DNA of 64,000 nt from Pasteurella oralis (lineage in GTDB: Bacteria; Pseudomonadota; Gammaproteobacteria; Enterobacterales; Pasteurellaceae), in contig NZ_NXGB01000002.1 of assembly GCF_002850605.1 (NCBI RefSeq), positions 124,001-188,000 of the forward strand. Reading direction: 5' to 3'. Shown in pieces: positions 41,167-51,600 of the stretch (position 1 is its first letter; every line of letters begins with the position of its first letter). A model generated the notes under the pieces. It was not told the DNA's origin. It saw only the letters and a program-made list of their open reading frames with translations, and ran no database searches. Both the position numbers and the translations under genes were made by a program.

Positions 41167-41874
41167 ATGGCAAGAATTAATTGGAAAGCACTACAAATAG
41201 AATATATCAGAGCAAATGCCAAAACTGGTATATCTGTGAAAGACTGGTGCGCTAAAAAAGGACTAAATCTCGCAACTGCGAAACGCTATATAAAAAAGCC
41301 TGAAACTGTTTTTGAGCAAACAGAAAAGTGCGAAGTAAATTGCGAAACTGCGAACACAGAAAAACAAGAAAAATCAAAAGATTACAGCGAAAACTGCGAA
41401 TCAAACTGCGAAATTGCGAAAAGCGAAGTAGAAAGTGCGCAAAAAACTGCGAACAAGGGTGGTAGACCAAAAATTCACGGTGGCTATTCTTGTTATTTTA
41501 AGGATGATTCTGATTTTGGCATTGTTAAAGATTTCAGTTTAAAAGACGAAATTGACTTAATGCGACAAAGAGCAGTGAGCGCAGTTAAGAGTATTGAGAA
41601 ATTCACCGCACTTTTAGAAGAGGCAGAAACAGCAGAGGAAAAAGAATCTTATTCAAAGATTATTGACTCGGCAGATAATGCACTAGAGCGTGCGGTTGGA
41701 AGAATTGAAGCATTAAATTACACGGATAACACCATTCTCAATATCAAAAGCCAAATTGAATATAGAAAAGCGCAGACGAGAAAAACACTTGTTGAAGTAG
41801 ATAAGCTTGAGCAAGAGATTAAAACGAAATCTCGCGGACTTAAAGATTCAGTCGTTTACAACATCGAATTCTAA
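41167..41874 (+). CDS. Terminase small subunit (TerS)
   Basis: 235 residues. The N-terminal helix-turn-helix (GISVKDWCAKKGLNLATAKR) binds DNA. A Cys/Glu/Asn-rich linker (~55-100) is coded by a repeat block. The conserved NKGGRPKIHGG segment and a long helical oligomerisation part follow. The stop is two bases before terL. ATG 41167 is used; an ATG two codons earlier is possible. It selects phage DNA for packaging. Confidence 0.78.
   Translation: MARINWKALQIEYIRANAKTGISVKDWCAKKGLNLATAKRYIKKPETVFEQTEKCEVNCETANTEKQEKSKDYSENCESNCEIAKSEVESAQKTANKGGRPKIHGGYSCYFKDDSDFGIVKDFSLKDEIDLMRQRAVSAVKSIEKFTALLEEAETAEEKESYSKIIDSADNALERAVGRIEALNYTDNTILNIKSQIEYRKAQTRKTLVEVDKLEQEIKTKSRGLKDSVVYNIEF
41329..41453 (+). 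repeat. TGCGAA repeat cluster in terS, candidate pac site
   Basis: TGCGAA occurs at 41329, 41341, 41349, 41395, 41407, 41415 and 41448 (and once more at 41277). The spacing 12-8 repeats twice (41329-41341-41349 and 41395-41407-41415). Pac sites of headful phages such as P22 and SPP1 lie in or beside terS. The function is inferred. Confidence 0.45.
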
Positions 41875-41876
41875 TA

Positions 41877-43415
41877 ATGCAAATCAACTACAAAGCATCA
41901 GCGACGTTTAAGAAAATCCATCGCTTAAATCCGTTCGTGCTTGCTATTCGTGGTCCCATCGGTAGTGGGAAATCAGTTGGTTGCGTAATGAAGATGTTCC
42001 AAATAAGCCTAAATCAAGAACCAAATGCCGAAGGCATTAGAAAAACACGCTGGGCTTGTATCAGAAACACTTATCCGCAGCTAAAGGGGACTGTAATTAA
42101 GACATTCCAAGATTGGATTCCACAAAGTATTTGTCCGATTAAATACGACTCTCCAATTATTGGAATAATGAGAATTCCACATCCTGACGGTAAGACAATT
42201 GTTGAGGCAGAGTTCTTCTTTCTTTCACTCGATAAGCCGAAAGATATCGACAAATTAATGTCATTGGAATTAACGGGCGTTTGGATCAATGAAGCTCAAT
42301 TTATGCCGTTAGCTATAGTTAACGAAGCGGTGAGTCGTACGGGTCGTTATCCATCTATGAAAGAGGGTGTTGGTGCAACATGGTCAGGAATGATTATGGA
42401 CACAAATTCACCTGATGATGACCATTGGTGGTATGAGTTTGAATGCGGAGTTGATGAAGAAACAGGCGAGCCGTTAAAGCCATCCAATTGGGAATTTATC
42501 ACGCAACCAGGTGCGTTAATTGATGTCACAGGCATCCCTCATGACAGTTTAAGTAAGGAAGTAAAAGCCTTTATTAAACAAGGTTTGTTTGTTGATTATA
42601 AAGGTCGTCGCTTTGTTGCTAATCCGCTTGCTGAGAACGTTGAGAATCACAAAAAACAATATGAGTACTGGTTCGATAACATTCAGGGCAAAACGTTAAA
42701 CTGGATTAAATCACGCATCTGTAATGAGTTTGCAACAGTACAAACAGGAAAATCAGTGTTTATAGATCATTTCAACAAAGAATTACACGTTTCAAAAGAG
42801 AAGCTTGTCCCAGTCAGATCGTGGGAAACATTTATTGGTTTGGATTTTGGTCTTACTCCAGCCGCGATTATTGGTCAGATAGCACCAATTGGACAGCTTA
42901 GAATTATTGATGAGGTGGTAGCGACTGGAATGGGGATCGAGCGGTTTATCACAGAGCAATTATCACCGCTTATTCAAAGTAAATATGCGGAATGTGATGT
43001 GTATGTAATTGGCGATCCTGCGGGTGTGCAACGAGCACAAACAGACGAAAGAACATGCTTTGAGATATTAGAAAAATACGGTTTTAAAGCTCGCCCAGCA
43101 GATACCAACAACACAACTGCACGATTAGAAGCAGTGCGTTGGTGGTTGTCTCGATTGGTGGGTAAAGGGCAACCAGCAATGCTAATTAGCCCACACTGCA
43201 AAACACTCATTAAAGGTTATGAAACGGGCTACGCATACCGTCAATTAAACGTGAGTGGTGAAGAAAAATACACAGAAACGCCAGATAAAAACCGCTATTC
43301 ACATCCACACGATGCAAACCAATATTTATGTTTAGGCGCAATGCCAACAATGTTCAAACAACAAATCATCAACGTCAAATCACATAATCCAATCAGCTCG
43401 AAAACAGGATATTAG
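41877..43415 (+). CDS. Terminase large subunit (TerL)
   Basis: 512 residues. ATPase part: Walker A GPIGSGKSVG (~25), Walker B region LTGVWINEAQ (~140). Nuclease part: first acidic residue in GLDFGLTPAA (~325), later VIGDPAG and the C-terminal HPHDANQY. It powers DNA into the prohead and cuts it. Directly between terS and portal. Confidence 0.92.
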   Translation: MQINYKASATFKKIHRLNPFVLAIRGPIGSGKSVGCVMKMFQISLNQEPNAEGIRKTRWACIRNTYPQLKGTVIKTFQDWIPQSICPIKYDSPIIGIMRIPHPDGKTIVEAEFFFLSLDKPKDIDKLMSLELTGVWINEAQFMPLAIVNEAVSRTGRYPSMKEGVGATWSGMIMDTNSPDDDHWWYEFECGVDEETGEPLKPSNWEFITQPGALIDVTGIPHDSLSKEVKAFIKQGLFVDYKGRRFVANPLAENVENHKKQYEYWFDNIQGKTLNWIKSRICNEFATVQTGKSVFIDHFNKELHVSKEKLVPVRSWETFIGLDFGLTPAAIIGQIAPIGQLRIIDEVVATGMGIERFITEQLSPLIQSKYAECDVYVIGDPAGVQRAQTDERTCFEILEKYGFKARPADTNNTTARLEAVRWWLSRLVGKGQPAMLISPHCKTLIKGYETGYAYRQLNVSGEEKYTETPDKNRYSHPHDANQYLCLGAMPTMFKQQIINVKSHNPISSKTGY

Positions 43416-43417
43416 AA

Positions 43418-45601
43418 ATGTCAGAACAATTTGTAAATGCAGTAGAAAGCTTTGGGCAAACGCTACAAAGCCGATTAATGGAGCAAATCAAACAACGCCA
43501 ACCCATAGTTCAACGATGGGTAACTGATATGCATCAATATCGCAATCAATATGAAAAGCAATCTAGCACAAATAAATCAAAAGTATTTGTGGGTTATACG
43601 AGATCGAAAACCGACGCATGGTCTGCTCAAATGACAGATATGCTATTTCCGAGTGATGATAAAAACTATGGTATTTCACCAACACCCGTGCCGTCTATTG
43701 CTAATATTGCTAAACAACCAGACTCTCAAGACCCAATGCAAATGCAACAAATCCAAAATGCACGTCAAATTATGCTAGATGCAAAAGAGCGTGCAGAGAA
43801 AATGGAAAGGCTTATTGATGATCAATTATTAGAATGCGATTACGCAGCAGAAGCACGTTTGGCTTTACATTATGCCGCAGTGCTTGGCACTGGTGTTTTA
43901 CGAGGTCCAGTCCTTGAAACAGTCGAAGAAAGAAGCTGGAAAGATGATGGCTTGGGGAATTGGTCAGCTAATTCTTCAATTAAAAACAAGCCGTCTGTGA
44001 AAGCCGTCTTACCGTGGGACTTTGTACCAGACATGACCGCACCCAACTTGAAAGAGTGCCAGTTCGTGTTTGAGCGCTCTTATCTCACTAAAAAACACTT
44101 ACAGGTATTAATTAATAATCCTTACTATTTTGAAGAAACTATTAAAGAATTAATCGAAACAGAAGCAAAAGAAACACACACCTCTAGTTCTGATATGGAT
44201 GGTTATTTAGATACATTGCGCACATTATCTGGATTAGAAAAGGCAACAAATGACAAACGCTATGAAGTGTGGACATATCACGGCGGTATTCCCGTATCAG
44301 TGCTTGAACAAGCGGTCCAAGAGCTAGAAAGTGGTGAACAGCTCAAAATCACAGATGCACAAAAAGAAAGTGGCGCAGAAATTGATGGCATTATCGTTAT
44401 GTCTGGAAATGGAAAGATTTTAAGCGTCAACTTAAATCCAATTAACACATCTGAATTCCCATATTCTGTCTATACATGCGAGCCTGATGTGGCGTGTGTA
44501 TTTGGTTTTGGTATTCCTTATCTATGTCGTGACGCGCAAGAAATCCTAAATACAGCTTGGCGTGGGATGATTGATAACAGTGTTATGACAATTGGATCGC
44601 AAATTGTAGTGAATAATTCTGTATTACAGCCAGCAGATAATAACTGGGAAATTACACCGAACAAAATTTGGCTAACAGCCGACAGAGCAACAGCTAACGC
44701 TCAGTTTGAAACGCAAAGAGCCTTTGGGGTGTTTAGCTTTGACAGTCGACAGCAAGAGTTTTCTAACATCATCCAACTTTCTAAGTCATTTATGGATGAA
44801 GAAAGTGGCTTACCAATGATTGCGCAAGGTGAGCAAGGACAGGTGACACCAACGCTTGGTGGAATGTCTATGTTGATGAACGCAGCTAATGCAGTGCGCA
44901 GACGGCAAGTTAAAGAGTGGGATGACGCAGTCACAAAACCGCTAATCAGACGTTTCTACGAATACAATATGGTAATGAGTGAGGACAATGATGTAAAAGG
45001 CGATATGCAAGTGGTTGCACGTGGCACATCTGCATTACTTGTGAAAGAAACACAAACCGCACAAATTATTGATATTTTCCAAAAATTTGGACAGCACCCA
45101 CAATTAATGCACGCTTTCGATTGGTACGACGGCGCGAAAACACTAATGCAATCTATGAGCATGGGGACTCAGACGATGCTTATTCCGAAAGATGAATATG
45201 AGCAGAAATTACAACAAATACAACAGTCTGAGAGTGAGCAACCGCAAGATCCAGAAATTCTAAAAGCACAAATGCAAATGCAGTTAGCGCAACAGAAACA
45301 ACAGCACGAAATGCAATTAGAGCAAATGAAAATCCAACATCAATTGCAGTTAGAGCAGATGAAAGTGGCAATTAAAGAAAAAGAGCTAGAGATTAAGCTA
45401 CTAGAAATCCAAACTCACCAGCAATCCTCACAAGCTAAACTCGATCTCGATAGAGAGCTCAACACCGCTCGAATCTCCGCTGATATTCAGAAAGAAAGCG
45501 GAAGACAGGCGGTTGATATGGCGAAGTTTAAGACAGAAGTTCAACTTAAACAAACGCCAGTGCCAGAAACCGAAGTGCGTAACAACATTGGATTAGATTA
45601 A
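43418..45601 (+). CDS. Portal protein
   Basis: 727 residues, the size of P22/N4-type portals. N-terminal helical stretch with MTDMLFPSDDKNYGI, central AWRGMIDNSVMTIGSQIVVN and GMSMLMNAANAVRRRQVKEW, then a ~130-residue Gln/Met-rich coiled coil (~590-700) that probably forms the barrel inside the capsid. It is the DNA channel and the seat of the terminase. Starts two bases after terL. Confidence 0.85.
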   Translation: MSEQFVNAVESFGQTLQSRLMEQIKQRQPIVQRWVTDMHQYRNQYEKQSSTNKSKVFVGYTRSKTDAWSAQMTDMLFPSDDKNYGISPTPVPSIANIAKQPDSQDPMQMQQIQNARQIMLDAKERAEKMERLIDDQLLECDYAAEARLALHYAAVLGTGVLRGPVLETVEERSWKDDGLGNWSANSSIKNKPSVKAVLPWDFVPDMTAPNLKECQFVFERSYLTKKHLQVLINNPYYFEETIKELIETEAKETHTSSSDMDGYLDTLRTLSGLEKATNDKRYEVWTYHGGIPVSVLEQAVQELESGEQLKITDAQKESGAEIDGIIVMSGNGKILSVNLNPINTSEFPYSVYTCEPDVACVFGFGIPYLCRDAQEILNTAWRGMIDNSVMTIGSQIVVNNSVLQPADNNWEITPNKIWLTADRATANAQFETQRAFGVFSFDSRQQEFSNIIQLSKSFMDEESGLPMIAQGEQGQVTPTLGGMSMLMNAANAVRRRQVKEWDDAVTKPLIRRFYEYNMVMSEDNDVKGDMQVVARGTSALLVKETQTAQIIDIFQKFGQHPQLMHAFDWYDGAKTLMQSMSMGTQTMLIPKDEYEQKLQQIQQSESEQPQDPEILKAQMQMQLAQQKQQHEMQLEQMKIQHQLQLEQMKVAIKEKELEIKLLEIQTHQQSSQAKLDLDRELNTARISADIQKESGRQAVDMAKFKTEVQLKQTPVPETEVRNNIGLD

Positions 45602-45619
45602 TAGTAAGAGAAAGAAGAT

Positions 45620-45639
45620 AGACCGAAAGGTCTTTTTTT
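45620..45639 (+). terminator. Small terminator after portal gene
   Basis: AGACC-GAAA-GGTCT and seven T. The T run ends right at an in-frame ATG (45640), which argues for the later start of the next gene. Confidence 0.65.
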
Positions 45640-45663
45640 ATGCCCAAAGAAAAGGAAATAAAC

Positions 45664-48600
45664 ATGTCAGCATTCAAACTCTCAAATGACGAATATCAAT
45701 ATATGCAGAAAACTGTATTTGGTAACAAAGAATCACAGGTTTCTGATTCAACGCCGATTTTTGCCAGCGAGGCACCAAGAGCAGAAGAGCAAGGCTTTAT
45801 GGGTGATGCTGTTGATAGTTTTCAAATGGGAGTGTGGCGTGGCGCAAGTCATTTGGCACGCGGATTAGGCGTAGCATTAGATAGTGATTGGCTTAATAAA
45901 GCAGCAGATTGGGCTGCTCGTGGTGCAGATGAAAACATGGCTACCATGTCAACAAGAATGCAAGAGGCGTTAGGGCAAAGTGCTTTTGACGGATTCGATG
46001 AAGAGACGGGCGAAGGCAGAGGGGCACTTAATGCATATTGGTGGGCTGGTAATCTAGGAGCTTTGCTGGGTGAGCAATTAGATACAATAGTAACACTGGG
46101 ATCGGGCAAGCTTTTAACAGAAGGTATAAAAACAACAGGTAAGGTTGCAGGAAAATATTTAACGAAAGAAGTTGCGGAGCAAGTTGGCGAAGTTGCAGTA
46201 AAAGAAGCTGCCAAAAGAGGTGTGCCACAACATTTACAACGCGCAATGGGGGTTACTGCTGTTATGTCTGCGATGTCTGCTGGTGGACGCGCTAGTCAGG
46301 TCTATGACGAAGTGGGACAGATGAGTAATCAGGAATTGGCTAATTTAGAGGGTTTCAAACAGGCTTATTGGGGACTTAAAGAAAGTCCAAAGGGTCAAAA
46401 CTTAACGCATGAAGAATTATTTGAACAAGCCAAGCAGTCTTTTAAAAATCAAGTTGGGCGTACTGCCGCGTTAGACCCAGCAGCAATTGCGACTGATATT
46501 GTATCAAATTCTTTCAGCGGTCTTGGTGGTGGTCTATGGGGTCTAGCGAAACCGGGTCAAACAATCAAAGGTGGATTACTTAAAGGTGCATTACTTGAAT
46601 CAACAACGGAGGGGGTGCAGGGTGCAGCAGAACAATATGCAATTAATAAAACAGCACAAGAATATTACGATCCAAGTCGTGAATTAACAGAAGGAATGAA
46701 ACAGAATATTGCTGATGGCATGGTGCTTGGCAGTGTATTTGGTGGTGTGACGGGTGGTATTGATACAATCACTCACAAAAACACAATGAGCAAAGAGCGT
46801 AAGCGCATTGTTGATGCAATCGAAACAGGCAATCCAGAAATTGATGCGCAATTGCAACGCTATACGGATAATATAAACCAATGGGCGAATGATGTTGATG
46901 ATTTGGTGATAAACATTCAACGAGCAAATGCAATGAATCAACGAGCGAATGTGGTTGCCGAACAAATGAGAATGCAAAAACAGCAAGAGGATAATCAAGC
47001 GGATGATATCAATGATGATCTGAATGCACTTTCAGAAGAAAGTGGTGATTTAAAACTAAGTCGTTCGCAACAAGAAATACCATCTTTCTATGAAACAGAA
47101 AACAGATTAGGTGGACAAGAAGCATATCAACAAGCAGTGAAAGACGGTAAAACAGAATTGAGTTATCGCCAATGGGTACAAGTCCGCACACCTGAATTTA
47201 AAGCGTGGTTTGGTGATTGGGAGAGCGATCCTGAAAACGCAAGTAAAGTTATTAATCCAAGAACAGGTGAACCACTGGTGGTTTATCATGGGAGTAATGC
47301 GGAGTTTACTGTATTCGATAAAAATAAAATTGGTACAACAACAGATAATGGCATGAGAGGAAAAGGCTTTTACTTCTCGCCAAATAAAGATCTTGTTTCA
47401 ATGAACTACGGTTCTAATGTTACGGAGAGCTTCTTAAATTCTCGTCAACCATTTGACCCACTCAAGTTTGATTCAGGCGAAACACTTTCCAAACATCTAG
47501 GTATTGATGATGGAATGTTTTCCTTTACACCAAATGCTGATTTTAAAGTTTACCAACCTTATTCAAGTTCTTTGACAAGCGCAATCAAAGATAATGGGTA
47601 TGATGGTGTTTCATATCCAAATAGATTAGAGAATGTTGTTTTTGAACCCAACCAAATCAAATCCGCCACTAACAACACGGGGGCGTTTGATCATAGCAAT
47701 GCTGACATTCGCTTTTCCAAAGCCCTCCAAAAACCTGACCGCTTAGAAAAACTACGTCAAGCAAAACCGATTGAGATTACAGGGAATGAAATCCAATCAA
47801 GCGATGACTTACGTCAATATAAACGCAATGCGTTGAAGTATGGCAAGTTGTTGCGTGGGGCTTATACCAACAAAGATACTGGCAGAGAAATCCATATTGG
47901 ACGTGCTAGCATTACAGAAATTTTACGTCACGATTATAAAGATGTGGAGCATTTGCAAAGTATCGCTGCAATTCCACAAATTATCGAAAATGCAGTTTAC
48001 ATAGATACATTGCCAAATGAAGAAGTCAGAAAAAATCCTGATGTTAAAGAGTATGAATATTATCTAGCAGGCTTAAAAATTGGTGGAGAAGACTACACTG
48101 TAAGAGCTGTTGTTGGCGTATCAACGACTGGGGATAAATACTACGATCATAAGTTGACTAAAATAGAAAAAGGCAACTTGTTAGAAATGACCTCTCGCGT
48201 ATCAACTGCGGAGATTTCTAGCTCGTCGCCTTTACCTGATGTCAATGATAAACGCCTATTGCAAATTCTGCAACAACAAAATGCAGAACGGGAGCAAACT
48301 CACAACCAAATCAAACGATTCGTCGGCAAGCACCTATCCAAACATTTTGAAGTGGTGACTGCTACTGAAATAGGTATTACAGATCCAACGGTAGAGGCTG
48401 GCTACAATCCTAAGACAGGTAAAATATTCATTGTTGCAGATAATATCCGAGCAAGTAACGTTTTAACTCGTGATGAGCGTTTAGCTTGGGTTGCTTGGCA
48501 CGAGTTGGCGCACAGGGGATTAGGGGTTAAATTTGGTGCAGAGTTTAATGATCTCATGGCGAAGATTGATAAAAACAGTACGATTAATAAACTTGCGAAC

Positions 48601-51600
48601 GCCATCCAAAAACAGCGTTCAGAAACAGCACAGAATCGCCACTTAGCAGTAGAGGAGGCATTAGCCGAGTTACACGCGGCTTATGTAACGGGTAAGCTAG
48701 ATGAACTTAAAAGTCGCTATGGAATTGAGATTCCAAAAGGACATGAGAAAGGACTTAAATCTTGGCTAGAAATGACAGCACAAAGAATCCGTGAGTTTAT
48801 TGCAAAATTATTTGGTAAAGAAACAGCGGATAAATTTAGTCATGATGATTTGATTAAATTATTAAGCGACATTAAGAGAAATGCGGGTGGTGAAGTTCGA
48901 ACTAAAAACAGTGTTAACATGAAGCATTCTTTTGCAGGGGAAACCGCCAAAACAGCTAATCATTCTTTACTTAAACAGGCTAAACAAGAGATAGAAAATG
49001 GTGCAGACCCTGAAGTGGTTCGTCAACAAACAGGTTGGTTTAAAGGTGCGGACGGAAAATGGCGGTTTGAGATTGATGACAGGTCTATAAAACTGAAAGG
49101 GGAATTTGATGAGAAAGCAAGGGCGTTTGATGTAATTATGACTTTGAAGGAGGTTACAGGAAGACAACCGGTAGTAGGAGATATATTTGATGCACCTGAT
49201 TTATTCCAAGCCTACCCTGATTTAGCGAAAATAGAGGTCCAGTATGATATGAGAATGCAATATGGGGCGGATGCCTATTACAGCCCTATTGCACAAGGTA
49301 AAGAATTTATTGCTGTTGAGCCTCATCTTCCTGTAAAACATCTCAAAACAACCTTTATTCATGAGCTACAACACGCTATTCAAGAGCGTGAAAACTTTGC
49401 CAAAGGTGCCTCTCCTAGCCAATTTAGGGAACGCGATCTACAGAATCTCTCCCCGTTAGAAGCGTATGAACGAACAGCAGGCGAAGTTGAAGCAAGAAAT
49501 GCGCAATGGCGATCTGTGTTTAACGAAGAAGCAAGGCGTAATATCTCGCCATTTAAAACGCAAGACGTGGCAACTGATGATCAAATTATCCTTTTTGACC
49601 ATAGTGGTGAGGTGCACTCTATAAATGAAGCCCTGAATGTTAAAGCAGACACTGTTATTGATGAAGACTCAATAAAGAACTTAGAGAGAGCAAAAGAGCA
49701 AGGTTATAACACGGATTACTACTATCGCCACGCTACACAAGAAAAAGAGCCTATTGAGAAAATTGGTAATAAAGGGAATTTAGGTGGCATCTTCACAATT
49801 CAGAATGATATGGGGGGGCAGCACCCAAATGGCGTACCTTATGGCACTCAGATGAATGATGAGAATGGAATATCAGTCGCATTACTACCGGGTAACGGTG
49901 TTCGTTCTATCTATGCTGATTTCGATCCAAATAAAGCAGAACAACCTTATTTAAGGCTCTCAAAGAATGCTTATGAAAGTGATGCTGATAAAATTAAAAG
50001 AGCATTTGAGAGCATTGGAGTCCGTGCGTGGCGAAATTCTTCAATGGCATTAAATTCTGAATATGTCACAGTAGAGATTCCTAATCATGTAGATGAGTTT
50101 GGTGATCCATTAGAATACAAGATAAGAGTGTCAGATCACGCTCTGCCTAGCTATTATAGTCAGGCGGATTTTGATGTTTCTCCACGTGGTGCTGTGAATA
50201 ACTCTTGGGGTAAGAGTGCAATAGAGCACTCCAATGGGGATTGGATTGAGGCAGTCAAGCACGTTGTGAATAAGTATGATCTACCAATACCTGCGGTTGT
50301 AAAAAGACTAGAGCATAAACCAAAAAAAGATGGCGAATCAAACAAAAAACCAAGAAGAAAAATAACCAAAGCTGAAAAAGAATTGAAAAGGGATATTTTA
50401 GAGCAGGAAGAACTTATTTCAAGACTTGAGAATAGTGGTGTAGAAATTAGTGACTTTCATCCTTTTAAGCGTGTTTTATCAAACTATAGAGCTCAGCTGT
50501 CAGAAATTATAGCGGAAAGTAAAAGAAAAATGACTGAAACTCAAGGTATGAAATTCTCAAGAAGTAACACCTTTAATAATGCCTCAGTCTTAGAATTATC
50601 TCGTGGAGGTAATATTGAGTCAGAGCCTAAATGGTGGAATATCTTTACTTCACGCCAAAAATTCAAGGAAGTTGCAGGCAAAGGAGCGGCGAAATTGGAT
50701 GAATGGCTAGCGGATAGCTTACGTCCTGTTAATGACTGGATTGATGAAATGAAATTCAGTGATGATACAGGAAAAACATCTAGCCGCGATCACGAGAAAC
50801 GCAGACTAAAAGATGCGATGTACACCGCAAAAGGTAAACGTGATGCATTAAATTCTGAACTAGAAACCAACTTCCTCAAACCAATTCTTTCTAAAATCGC
50901 TCAAATCGCCAAACAATCAAATAGTAAAATCAACGAAGAAACCGCTAAACGCAAAGCTGGATTCTGGGTATCAGCACGATATTCCATTGAAAAAAATATG
51001 GAGCTATTGAAGATTGATAAACAGGCAATGTTAGACGCTGAAAAAGCATTAAATGATGCTAAAGCAAACGGCACAACTGATGAAGTAAGAGAAGCACAAA
51101 AAGCTTTTGATAAAGCAGAAAAACAATATCTAACAAGAAGATCTGATGTATGGAATAAAGATTTCAACAATAAGAATTTTAAGGTTGGTGTTGCTGGTGG
51201 GTGGTCCATTCCAGAAGCGCAAGAAATCATGCGTAATATTGAAAAGGATATCCCTCGCAGTGAGTTAGAACACATTGGTGATTTAATTACAGATTTAAAC
51301 CAGGCACGTCTTGAGATTGATTACCGTAGCGGTCGATACACGACTGATGAGTACAATAAATTTAAAGAAAATCGCCATTATGTGCCATTAACAGGCGATC
51401 CAAATGCGGAAGCGGACGACTTTGATTTTATTGGTGGCACTGGGTCTAACGCTTTAAATATTACGAAAGATAGATCATTAAAAGGTCGCACATCATCCGA
51501 GGCAGAAGATGCGATTGATGCAGTATGGAAAGCAGTAGGGAAAACGACAACTTATGCCGGTTGGTCTGATTTTAAGAACAAGATCGATGATTTGTTTGAA

